A stretch of DNA of 64,000 bases, taken from assembly GCA_013397695.1 (NCBI GenBank), contig VYZI01000101.1, positions 547,922-611,921 on the forward strand, read 5' to 3'. Within the stretch, counting starts at the first letter, position 1; each line of letters starts with the position of its first letter. Below, one piece after another: positions 1 to 11,753 of the stretch. Made by a program: the position numbers and the translations under genes. Below the pieces are notes generated by a model. The model had not been told where the DNA came from, did no database searches, and saw nothing but the letters and a program-made list of their open reading frames with translations. This DNA is from Centropus unirufus. Its lineage: Eukaryota; Chordata; Aves; Cuculiformes; Centropidae.

Positions 1-3000
1 TACTGCAAAATTATTAAAAAACCCTTTTTTAAGACATCAGACACTGTAATGTGCCATGTCCCATCCTTTAAGCTGTTATGATGCTAAAACTTTGGCTGTA
101 GAATGCCAAGTAAAAATCATCTTTGATTGTATCTAAGGTTTTAAGATAGTTCTACATGTTTATGCTGATTATGAACAGTTCTAATGTCTATGGCAAGTGT
201 TTAAATTTAAAAACCTTTTGTGGCAGACTTAGTGTTTTAGGAATGCAAATACAAAGGACCTTGGTGTTTCCCAGAGGCTATCCTGCTCAACAGAATAAGG
301 CTGGGTAACCATTAATTCATGAAGAACTGAAGTGCAGCTTCCAAGCCTGAATTGTGTTGTGAGACCCACCACCAGCGTATGCTATCACAAGGTCTGAAAC
401 CAATTTAAACCTGGCATTGCCAGGTCTCTCCAGGATCATAACAGATGCTCTAGCCTGTATTAACATGGGGTAGAGCAGTGAGATCCCTGGGGAAATTTTG
501 CCATCTCCTGTCTGTGAGTTACTCCTCTCTTTTGCTCTCCAGCTACATGATATGATCACTGAGGATCCTGGCCAGGGACAGATTTTGTTTGTATGGCTCT
601 TGAAGGTGGGGTACCAGGCACACCAGGTGTGTCACAAGTGGAGTAACACTCTTTAAATTTCTCTTTTATGTTCAAGGAGAGCCGAGATTCTGACACTCTA
701 AAGACTAGGGCAGCAGATGTATTTATTTTTAGTACTACATTGTGGACTGTTCAGCTGATCTAAGTTTTCTGTCTGCGGTGTATGATAAAACAACAGGATG
801 ATAGAGATTAGATTGAGGCCCTGGGCTGTCTTGTTTGGTTTGTTACGTTGCTTCTCATGTCGTGGTTTCAATCCTGTGCGATGAACAAACTGGCAAGACA
901 ACCTTAAGTGTCTGGAGCCATTCTTGAATTTCATGTACCTGGTTTTAATCCTATTAGTCAGCAATGTACTAAAATTCCTGACTTTATTTTGGTTAGTGTC
1001 CAGGGAACAAGGAGGGTGATTCTTCCATCTATATCATGCTGAGCTACATGGCAAGGTTTGCGTTCTATAGGTTTTTTTTCCCTGCAGCACAGCTCTCCTT
1101 TTATACATGAATTAATTCTCTGGCTTGGATTTGGGTTTGGGTGGTGATGTGATGTTTGAAGGCAATTCCGCATGGTTTTCCCTCAGATTGGATGCATCTT
1201 GCTTTGTCAAAGGAGATACAATAACTCCTTTCTATTTTCCTCAGAGACCAAATCATCATCTGAAAAAAAATGATTGTATTAATTCCAGATGAACACAATT
1301 GTCTTTCTAATAATTAGACGTTACAATGCATTAAGCAGCAATGGGTTTCTATTGTTGATTATACCCTGTTCAGCTTTGGATTTCTTTATGCTGCCATCTT
1401 GATTACCAGATTTATTCAGATATTGACTGGAGTTTGTCCAGGTAGACTGAACACTGAGGTGAGAAGGCTTAGATTGTGCAGTGACTTGCATAGAATCTCT
1501 ATCACTGAGGACTTAGTGGCATAGATTCTTTGTACTGTATATATTAATTTCCTTGATGCCCTGCTATTATCCCAACTCATATCCAGATAATAATCCAATA
1601 GACATTAATTTTTATAATCTGGCTAAGAATAACATACACACACACAAGACAAATTTTTAGTATTCAGTTCATATTGGTGTACATGCAAGACAACCCCCAC
1701 GGGGACTCTGTCCACAAGCACTAGGGGCTTCTCGGAAGAAAACGTACTGACAGATCTCAGGTCAATACCATCATCATCCCTCACAGAGATTGATTCTGGA
1801 CATACTGTAGGTAATGGATATATTTTTATTCTGTTGGGATTTATGTCACTTTGTGGTCCAATTGTTCCAGACATTTTGTCCATTAAAGTGGGAACATCTA
1901 TGCAGAGCAATAAAATAACAGCTTGTCTCCTTGGATCTACCAAACAAAAAACTGGAAGGCTTTCTGATCATAGAGGCTTTTCCACATCTATAGTACTTAA
2001 AAAAAATTATTGCAATAGCTTTTATTGCCAAGAGTTGGCTCCAAGGTAGGGGCTCTCTTGACCAGGAATGAATGCAGTTACCTAACATTGTATCTCTAAA
2101 TGCACATCTAAATGCACAAAAGGCAATAGTTTTACCTGATTCTTTTCTACCATATCCCACTCCTTCCCCCCACATCATGTGTGCCCTGTAGTGGCCAGCC
2201 TGTTACTACCGTGGTTGCAGAAATCTAATAGTGTGAGAAAAAAGACAAACCCCAGCAGGCCTAATATGAAAGGAAACTGTTCAAAGAGGGTCAAGTCTGC
2301 AGCAAAAGATAATCTTGGGTGTCCTCAGTGCCACTGGAAGTAGTGTAAGGGATCTCTGGGAAAAGTCAGTCCTGCCAGGCAGCAGAATGGCAGTGAGCTA
2401 CATGTATTTACAAGTCTGAATGAAAGAGGAGGCTGATAATTCGACAGCTTTGGGTTTAAACTCGGTCCCTCACAGCTCAAATACTTGTCCTGTCCTCCCT
2501 TCCTATCTTCATGTACTGTGATTTACTTTAATCTCTTTCTGTGTTTCCATTTTGCCTCCTTCCAACATTCCCCTCTGCATGTCCATTCTTCTTCCTCTTT
2601 CACTGGTTCTTTCAGTCCTCCTTATTTTCTCAAAGAAATGGCTTTTTTTGTTATTATTCTTATCTAGCCAGCAGGAAGAGCTGCTTTTAGTGCTGAAGGT
2701 TATTCTGGCTCTGGGGTCATTGAATCTGGCCTATTGAGGTATCTTGGAGAAACACTTGGTATGTTGACATACTAAGATGAAGTTGTCATGATGGCTGTTT
2801 GGAACACTGTCTGATTTGACAGTATTTACTTTCGCTGCAGTTTCAGTTGAAAGGAAAAAAAGTGCATCTAGGGAGTACTGCTGCAACTTGCAGCCTGGCC
2901 CTCGTGTTCTTAAGAAAAGCTTTATTTTGTAAACAGATAGGGAAATGGTTAGCTATCATAGAAGATAACGTTATTGATCTGTGATAACTTGCTGAGGCTA

Positions 3001-6000
3001 TTAAACTTCCAGGCATCGTGGAAACAAATCTTCACTTGTTAAGGTAGAACTTTTTAGGTGAGGGTAATGTATTTTTAATCATAAATCTTGCCTGTTAATA
3101 GGCAGGTATCTTCAACTAAAATATGTGAATGTAGTATGTTCTATTATATTTTACATGTATATGGATCCAATAATACTTGTGAAATAGTTCTGTTCTTCCT
3201 CTGCTTCCAAAGAAATAATGTTAGGGCTTTTGCAAGCTAATGAATGGAGCTCTAGGGAATGAAATTCTCTGTTCATTCACAGAGCTGCTACACCATAGTC
3301 AGCAGCAAAGTTCAGTCTCATTGTATGACAGAAATACCCTGGTTTTATGATGGATTTTCTATTATACTCAAATAGGTAGAGCCCCATATGAGTCATTCCT
3401 TGGCCCATCTAGTTCCTTGGACAAAATCTAGATTATCTGTCCCAGTCCTGAATGTAATTTGCTGAGTATTGCAAACAAATAACAGTCCTATTGGAATCGC
3501 TAATCAGAGTTAGTAAACAACAAGATTGCTTTGGTACCTTCCCCTGGTCTAGAAGAATTCTTAGCTGAGTTTTCTCCCAGTCCTGTCTTTTGTGCTAGAT
3601 AGTGTCAAGAAAAGAGCAAAAGTGAGAGCTGAAGACTGGGTCACACCTTAATTTCCAGTACAAGTTATATTTCTTTTCTCTGTCCTGAAAAAAACATTTT
3701 AATCATTTGAATGGGAGGACTATCTGATTAATGTAATATCAGTAGATAATACTAATCCTTAAACTCTGCCAAATGCAAATTTCTGTCTCTTTTGGTGTGT
3801 TACTTAGGCATAATTTCATTTCAGCTGCGAAAGAAAAGGAAAGGGTCAGACTGTGGCCTTACAGGCAAATCCAAAGAAAACATTTACATCTAAATATACA
3901 ATGAGATCATAATAAACCACTTGATCAAGCAGGGAGCTGCCTGACCTTTTCTGCCTGGCAATCAAAGGGCAGATTACGGTACACTTTTGGTTAGTGACCA
4001 AATTGGTTCTATACACATGAGCAGATTCTAGAAGAACTTTAATTTGAAGAAACTTAGCTCACGTTTCGTAAATGCATGAAAACCTATAGCTCCCCTGTAA
4101 CATGAGTTCTCAGGTCTGAGTACCGAAATTGTGCTCTAGTCCTGGCAGCCCACAGAGTTTCATGTGGATATAAAAAGTAGCCAGGACTGTAGCCGTGAGC
4201 AGTAACACCTTACATCATAAAAAAAGATGTAAAAAATTTATCCCCCAAATTCCCACAGTTAGTTTGAACAGCCCTGTGAGTGATCCTGATTCCAGCTGAA
4301 CTTCCAGAGGTTTTCCAGAGCTCTATTGATTCTTCTGTCAGTTGCTAACTCTTCAGCTGTTGACAGTGACTTTCTCCTCTAGTATGAATTCAGACCAAAG
4401 CCTAATAATACATTTAAAAAACTTTATAATTGCTCCTTTGTGCTACTCTGACATCAAAATCACCCCCCCCCAAAAAAAAAACCTGGGGACTGCTTGTCCT
4501 CATAAACCTCCAGGAGTGCCTGCTACTAGTCTACTCTGTCTCATTCTAAACTTTACTGTTTTATAATCTGTTCAGCTGTATGGTCCCCTGTGATCTGCAA
4601 ACGTGAAATATTTACATTAAAAATATAATGCATATCACAGGAATAGGAAAGAAAGGCAGTTTTAAACTTCTTGGAACTAATTACATGAAGTGGTTAGGAT
4701 ACCTCAGAGAGTGTAATAACCATGGAGACTTTCTTCCTGCCTTTTCACTGAGACCAAGGGGATCGCCAGATTAGTAGAGAACTATGCATGTCAAGAAGGG
4801 AAAAACTAGCTGCTATATAAAAATATACCTGCTGCGTAGATGTTCTCTCCCTGTGCTATTAGGATGTACATGAACTTAGCTTGAAAGCTGGATGACTTGC
4901 CTGTGTTTTTTGAGGCCATTGGGACTCTTTTTTTCATGGGTAACATTGTCATTCTTTTTAATTGAAAGGGTCAACTTCTGGACCATAATATACATTCAAA
5001 TAAGCAAATATTGCTTCAACGTGAAGGCTCTAAAGAGTAGTATAAAAATATACCCCATGCTCAATTTCCTACTTTTTCTTTCCCAGTGCAATCTATTATA
5101 CAATATTGCACACCAGCTGGGAGACCACATTGCCTAGTATTTCCACCTTTTAATAGTAGTAACCATCTCACTGGTTGAGATCAGCTTCATATAATGTTTT
5201 TGGAATGTGATGCTCTTAATTTCCAACATTTTATATCTAAACTATTGTACATTGGCCACTGACCTGCCATCAATCAACTCAAATGCTTCAGTGCCCTTTC
5301 CATCCATTTGTGTTTTCTCTGTGTGCTGCGAATTAGATTTAAAGCAGTATGCCAGTGATTAAACAATTACTCTGTCCTCTCTCTTACATATCAATAATTT
5401 GAAAGGGAAAAAAGCAAGCTATTCTTTTGTGTGTTTGGCTGTGGCCTCTAGCTTTGAATCTAGTATATGATGACAAAGTGGTGTCTGCTTAAAAAAAAAT
5501 AATTGTAACACATGTGGCCTTTTCAATTCCATTTGAGGACCTCTAACCATCATAAAACAAAGAGAGCAATTTAATGCTGGCTTTGATAATGTCATTTTCG
5601 ATCACCTTTTAATTAATAAACATGAAAAGTCTGAAATTGCATAGATCTTCTGAACTAACAATGGCAGCAATGTGAACTCATTTGCAAAGACAATTTTAAG
5701 GGTATTTGAAGGTGGGCATTACTATTTAGGAGAAGGGCTGGGATGACAAGCTACCAATTAACAGCTACGAAGATGTATTTTGGCTGAGACTGCAGGACAC
5801 TGATATTATACTGCTTTTCACGTGAGCAACTGTTTTATGCTGCAGAAGAAGTAAATAGTAGAAGTTTATTACTGTGAAGGAAAGCATGGGGTAGCTGACT
5901 TCCCTACCAAGCTGGAAGAAGGATTGGCTGTGAGCCTGAGACATGTCTAATGCATGTCTTCTCTTTGTCTTCACAGACCTTACAGAAGGGTACCGCTTCT

Positions 6001-8679
6001 CCATATGCTCACAGTGGAGGCAAAGGCATAATCCCTGCTACTGTAGCCCCTATCAGTATATGCACTGGCCTTTTGGATGCTGTTAAAATAAACATTCTAA
6101 GTGGATAAAAGTCCACAGAGCCTGCTTGTTGTTTATTAGACCCCAGGGCTTCTGTTTTGTTTCCTGGTATTTCTGGACTCCATAGCAGTACTGCTTCTTG
6201 AGGAGGCCTGTTCCCAGACTTCCCCTCTCCAGGAGCTCATAAAATAGGGGAGGGAAAAATGGCTGTGATACTGGAAATGGCTCTGCTTCCAGGCTTCCCA
6301 TTGTTTTTCCATTTCTCTCACACACACATGTAACTGCACGTGCGATGTATAACCTGCAGCCAGAGTTTAACTCCTGATATTTTGACAGACATAAGTTTAG
6401 TCCAGATTAGGGCTTTAAGCTAAAATGCACAAATGAGCAGCAGTGTGATTAGGAAAAGTAAGGTACTGTTTCAGTTTACATTTTCTTGAAGAAACAATGT
6501 TCAGTAGTGTTAACTGAAACATCAAGTGCTGATTATGATTATCATGGGAACTTGTCTTTCAACAATGGCAGTATTGGAACAAGACTTGTTTTTATTCCTG
6601 AAGGAATAAATTCTATTTGTGGCAATCAGTGTTTTGTCATGTGGAAAAATTATGGAATTTTAAGTTCTGTGTATCTTGCAAAAATGGGCAAAAGAGGTGT
6701 TTTAGGTTATTTATAAATGCTTCCAAATTCTGTACATCCATAAAATGGAATTTCTCCAATTACACAGCAGAATATCCATCATAGTCTCTAGTCTCTATCA
6801 CAGTGCCCCTTTTGATCTGAAATGGGAAGAACTGGTGCCCTTTGCTAATTGTGATTTTGAGGGGTATAATTCCTTGCACTGGTGTAAGCTGTTAGCAAAG
6901 CAAACAAAGGGGTCCTGAATACACATGCATCTGTGAGGCTGCACAAGGGGAAGGGGTCTACCACATGTAAAGCTGTTCGCCATAAACGTATGGATGATGA
7001 TGCTAAGCTGTCAGGGACTCACTAACCCTAGAGAAAATGTAGAATATGTGAGGCCCTGTTTATATAGTAAGCAGGAATATTCTCTGGTTGACTATATTTG
7101 CCAGCTGGTTTCAAAGCATAATACCTTTAGAATTCATTAGATTAGATTAAATCCCCAATCTTGAAGAGATTTAAATTCCTAAATTCCATTTATTTTGGTG
7201 AAAGTTAACACCTAACATAGTATGAGCATAGGTTTCCAAGTGACTACAGTGTTGATATTTATAGTACAGGTTTCATTTGAAATGAAAGGTTATACCCTAT
7301 CTGGGAAGAATTAAAAAATAAATAGCACTGAAGAAAGTCAAAGGATGTGCTCCTGTAAGAGCATCAGCAGTTCCCACTAAAATAAGGATGCTCTGTATCC
7401 CACTGTCTTGAGTTGAAAATACTTTACAAGTATTCAGAAGTGGGATTTGGCTCAGCCCCTAATGAAATATGGAAGTGACAACGTCATTGAACTGAATGGA
7501 AAGGCTATTGAACTGAAGGAAATGCACAATGAACTAAATGGAAAGACCATACCAAATCAAAGTAGTAGGGACAATTAAAAACCTACAGCTATCTAGATTC
7601 TTCCCAGATACTACCTGTACTCACACTGGGGAATTTGCAAGAACACATCCCTGAGTAATCCATTTGCAAGCATCTTTTCTAAACTAAAAAAAGAGCAGTT
7701 AATACATGTGCAGAAAGGAAAATATTCTTATCTCATTAACAGACTTTCTTTAGGATTGCTAAGATTAGAATACTTAGTTATTTCAAATTGGTAAAACATG
7801 CATTCATTATAAATATGATTATAATGATAACTTTGTAGATAATAATCAATTATTTAAATATGAATTATTTTCCTACATTAGAGTCATGTTTTCAACTATA
7901 ATCACCTCGGGTGCTCAGTTCCTCCCTCCTTTAAACACCTCTGCCTGTGTGTGAGCATTAACCATTCACTTCCAGACATAGACTGGGAGAGTGCCAAATC
8001 CAGAAAGAAAATTTTCTATGTCATCCTGGCTTACAACTTACAACTAAATGTGTGTCTCCTTTGGACTTAGGTAGGTGGGAAAAGGGGGAAATAAAAATCC
8101 ATGCAAATGGCTATCTCAACCCTCATTTTTTCCCTCTTTCTCTTTTTATAAAAAGCATGCACAAAAGCACTGGGAGCAATACTCATGGGCTTAGTAAATG
8201 AAGAACTGATGCCCTGGCTGTTTGGAAGTACATGCAATCATCCATTTTTAATAAGAATTCTGAGAAGATTAGCACCCTGCAACAAGAGCTTCATTTACAC
8301 TGTTGCAGGGCTTAGCAGCACAATAAACTCTCCTAGCTTGCATACACTCCATAAATCTAGATGACAATGTAACCAAGTTCTTGCTTCTCCTCATTGCATG
8401 GAGAAAATCCACCTCGAAATATTAGATCACTAGAGAATGTGCAACATGCTAAACATTTGTAAGACAGACTATTCACAATGTTGACATGCGGAGTGGAATT
8501 TATTCTCTCTTATTCCCTGCTCCAAGTCTTGTCAGTTGTTTTTCCCATTCTTTAGTGTCTCTTTAAAATAGTTTGCACCTATTTAATATATTCCCTCTGA
8601 GGTTCTCAACACACCTTCAAGAGCTGTTTTTGCATTGTTGTGACTCTGCGGGAAACCTAGAATGTAATAGCACTGTAAG
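1..8679. other. SOX5 5' flanking DNA, no gene seen
   Basis: This is AT-rich, unique-looking sequence. All open frames are under about 110 codons, lie on both strands without recognisable domains, and show no convincing splice-bounded exon. Small features only: a short CA run near 1634, an A/C run near 4464-4483, and a degenerate three-copy tandem repeat at 7486-7548 that is listed separately. An AACAATGG SOX-type motif sits at 6561-6568. The direction of SOX5 (+ strand, starting near 30 kb) makes this upstream flank. Intron of a longer, unseen upstream transcript is the alternative. Confidence 0.6.
7486..7548. repeat. Degenerate triple tandem repeat, 21-22 bp unit
   Basis: Three consecutive copies of a unit reading roughly ATTGAACTGAATGGAAAG start at 7486, 7507 and 7529. 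They differ by a few substitutions and small length changes. It is a short local duplication with no open reading frame of note. Confidence 0.6.
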
Positions 8680-8765
8680 ATACTTTTTTTTTATAGATGC
8701 GTAAACTGAAACATTGAGAAGTTATATCGTTTGCTCGCAGTTATGTTTGGAGTCGGTGACAGAAG
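8680..8765 (+). repeat. Ancient MIR/L3-like repeat tail
   Basis: The stretch reads like the conserved tail of amniote MIR/CR1-L3 elements: a T-rich lead, then TATAGATGCGTAAACTGAAAC, followed by a GAGAAGTTATAT segment in the expected order (family pattern: an 'AGATGAGGAAACTGAGGC...GAGGTTAAGT'-type core). It is heavily diverged. Recognition is by eye, so the exact family is uncertain. Confidence 0.45.
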
Positions 8766-9289
8766 GCATTTATAAAGGTGGTCTATCAACACCCTGTTTT
8801 AACCTCCAGGCACAGTGGTGCAATTCATCTCACCTAAGTTCAGATGTCTTCAACGCAGATACTATGCTCAAGTTAGTTTTCTGTCCTTCCTTTCTGATCA
8901 AAGCACAGACAGACACACTTCTGAGATGTAACTCGCCAAATCTTATAGTCATTATTTAGAATGGGTCAAATTAATTCTGTCCTGTGAGACCCTACTTCTC
9001 TCCACTAACTGTGAGTGAAGCCTAGCTCAGATATTACTGGTTGTGCTGAATATGTGTAATGTTAGGTGAGACAAATCCCATCTGAGCTTTCTCCCACATA
9101 AATTTTAATTCTGAATGCTAAGTGGCTCTTTATCAAGGTTTCAAGAAGAATACTTTGGCAATAAGATTAATTAAATACTTAAAGGGAAAACTTGGCTGCT
9201 ACTGGATTTAACCCAGGAAGAAAGGGTTTGATATTGTCACAGAGCACTGAGCTGTGTGTGGGAAGAAGAGGAAACTTAGAAAATTTTTA

Positions 9290-9450
9290 GCGTGATGAGT
9301 TAGTGCCTAAGATATTTAGGCAATGGGAGGTTCATCAAAGTGTCAGCAGGGATCTTAAATGGTGCTTAAGCACTACTTCTGTAAGCAGTTTCAATAGTGC
9401 GGAGTGATCTTCTAGTTAGATTTTAAGGTATTTTTTTAGAATCTGGCCCC
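9290..9450. repeat. Possible ancient CR1 tail
   Basis: Phrases typical of old amniote CR1 3' ends appear in order: GTGCCTAAGATATTTAGGC, CAATGGGAGG, TGGTGCTTAAGC and a closing AGAATCTGGCCCC at 9438-9450. All are diverged. The call rests on pattern memory, with no alignment. Confidence 0.35.
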
Positions 9451-11479
9451 AACTACTTAGAAAAAAAAAAGATCTGTAGATATGATAAGGGAACTTGAAC
9501 AAGACTAGTTCATATTTCAGATAGTAAATAAAATATACTAGAGAAACTGTACTGCATTTGGGCATGGTGACCTATATGCTTATAACTTCTTCACTTCATA
9601 ACTCCTTCACAGACGGTGTCTTTTGGTCTGTACTCACAGCTTTCAAAGTAGCAGTGACAGCCCCGGATGGAAGTCCATTACTGCAGAAGTTGAAATGCTA
9701 CAGTTGAGACACTCCTAAGCAGTAAGCCACAAAGCAATGGTAGTCTGCAAAGCTTGACAATAATGTGTATGAAGACATTGAAACTCTAGCTGGACTGCTA
9801 GTTTGTCTTAAAGCTTGCTAGGTCTCTGTGAGACCACAGCATAATAATCCTGAGCAAATGTATTTCATTGCTTGCATACTACTCCAGTCTAACTGTCCAC
9901 TCTTGTTTCATAACTTGCAAAAGGCCTGGGGCAGGAACCACGATTTTCTCTGTTTATGTAGCAACTACTGTCTGTTGGTAGCTAAAGCTCCCAGACACTA
10001 CTATTATCATAGTTCTGACAATTGCATAAGTATAAGGGCAGGTGATCAAAATTTCATATATTCCTAGATGGCTCACTGAATTAGAGGAACGTAGGGGAAA
10101 AAAAGAAGAGGAGAAAAAAGCAAAAACTTGGGAAGTGTTTTTGTAGAATATGTGTCTTTTTTCAACAATGTCAGTTACTAAAAATATGCACTCATATTTC
10201 AAAGGTTTTGGACTTGTGTAGAGTATGGAAAGATCCTATTCTGGTGTCTGAAAATGTTTCTAATGGAATTTGGCTTGCTTCATCAGAATACAATGATGGG
10301 TGTGTTTTACTTTAGGCTGGGAAAAGAAGGTAAGAATTCCATTATTAATATCTTTGTAAATAGACCATTAATCATAATGATTGATATGGAGTCGAAAACT
10401 GAGCATAGCTGGCAAGTGCATTCCTTAAGTGAATCTAACCTGAACTTAATCAAGAAATGCCAAACTAACTGCAAAACACTATTCTGCCAAGATTCGGGCT
10501 CCAGTCAATCTTCCTGCCAGGTGTCAGTGTGTTTAATGCTAGGACGATATATCACTAACAATCTCAGCTGCTACCAACTCAGCAGAATTAGACTATTTAC
10601 AGAACAAAAGCCAGTGAAGTGCTGCCAGTGGCACAGATTTTGGAGTCACTGCTGTTCCTAGAGGAAGATTATGAACCACAGCCTGCATGGAAAAGCAAGC
10701 AGAAAGATGAGAAGTAGCCAGCACTGCTTTTAAATGCCTCAAAGAGGACATAGTGGCAGCATGACTATTGATCACTATCAATTGCATCACTACTCAGTTT
10801 GGCTGGAAAGTGTAAAATTGAGGAGAGTGTGGTTCCACACTCCTGTCCTTTCACTGTGGCTGATGGCAGTGCCACTGCTTGCGTGCACAATTTGTATATG
10901 ACAGGAACTCACTCAAAAGCTGAAAGAGGTGGAAAACTCTCGTCTGCTTTTACAATTCTTGAAAGAAAAAGTATAGATTGTATTCTTTTGATAGATAATT
11001 GTCTCACTAGAAAACTCAGACAATTAGATTGTTTTCTCAAGTATTTTTCATTTTCAGATGTGGAGAGCTACTTACATTTATCTATTCTGCCCTAACCAGT
11101 GTGTTGCTTGTATGTGTATTGCCTCTCTGACTAATTGAAAATGTTTGTTGAGTCCTGAAAGAGGTTTGTGAATTTGAAGGAAGTGCAAGGGCATATGTAA
11201 TTATCTTAAGGTGAGTTTTTCCCTAAAGTGCATATTTGGGCATAGGAATTGCCCATATGCCTCTGGACAGAAACTTACAGTTGGAAATAAACTTGCTTGA
11301 CTGAGGAATTTCATATTATTTCCCATGACTCTGCAAGCTTCAGGGAGAGTTAAATACTATTTTGCTTTGGTTCTTTGCCGCCATGCTAGAATTGGTGCCC
11401 AAGTTGGAACATGTCTTTGAATTCTCTACAGATTTTTAGAATAGAAGGTAGGAGCTCGCCACTTGTGGCATCAATACTA
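9451..11479. other. Non-coding flank, nothing identified
   Basis: No exon, RNA gene or confident repeat was found. The longest open frame (10254-10661, + strand, 135 codons) has no domain, no codon bias and ordinary AT-rich composition, and is treated as chance. An imperfect inverted repeat around GCATATTTGGGC and GCCCATATGC lies near 11229-11260. Confidence 0.5.
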
Positions 11480-11753
11480 TAGGGAAAATTTAGAATGGCA
11501 CACAGGAAGGCCAGTGCAGGAGGTATCTCTGAGCAGCACTAGCTCCTACTGAGATCCTAATTCCCTGGGAGCACAGAGCCCCTGCCTCACACAGCGGCAA
11601 GATACTGCCAATCAGCTGATTGGCAGCATGTTGCCTCTTTGAGAGGCAGCGTCTGTTGGCTCCTGCAAAGTTCCTGCCAGCATTCTTATACTCTAATTTG
11701 GGAAAGAAAATTACAATCTGGCGCATCACCGTTGGAAGGTTGCCGACCCCTGC
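11480..11753 (-). mobile_element. Old hAT-type DNA transposon fragment (probable)
   Basis: Read on the minus strand, the segment starts with GCAGGGGTCGGCAACCTTCC (reverse complement of 11734-11753). This closely resembles the terminal inverted repeat of hAT/Charlie-type elements, whose ends typically read CAGGGGTCGGCAACC. The interior is more GC-rich than the flanks and contains a long fold-back at 11581-11650. No matching second terminus or target-site duplication was found at the low-coordinate side, so that boundary is a guess and the copy is probably truncated or non-autonomous. A 138-codon minus-strand frame crosses it but has no transposase motif. Confidence 0.45.
11581..11650. repeat. 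70-bp fold-back with 22-bp perfect palindromic core
   Basis: The core at 11605-11626, CTGCCAATCAG followed by CTGATTGGCAG, is a perfect 22-bp palindrome. Outside it the arms continue to pair with few mismatches: GGCAA at 11596-11600 with TTGCC at 11631-11635, and CTGCCTC near 11582 with GAGAGGCAG near 11641. The arms are about 35 bases. It lies inside the probable hAT fragment, where it may be the internal inverted repeat of a non-autonomous element. The core also contains CCAAT, ATTGG and CAGCTG words. Confidence 0.75.

Noticed and set aside
10254..10661. 135-codon + strand open frame
   Set aside because: No recognisable domain, no sign of flanking splice sites and AT-rich codon use like random sequence. 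The part near 10670-10880 gave a vague transposase-like impression that I could not support.
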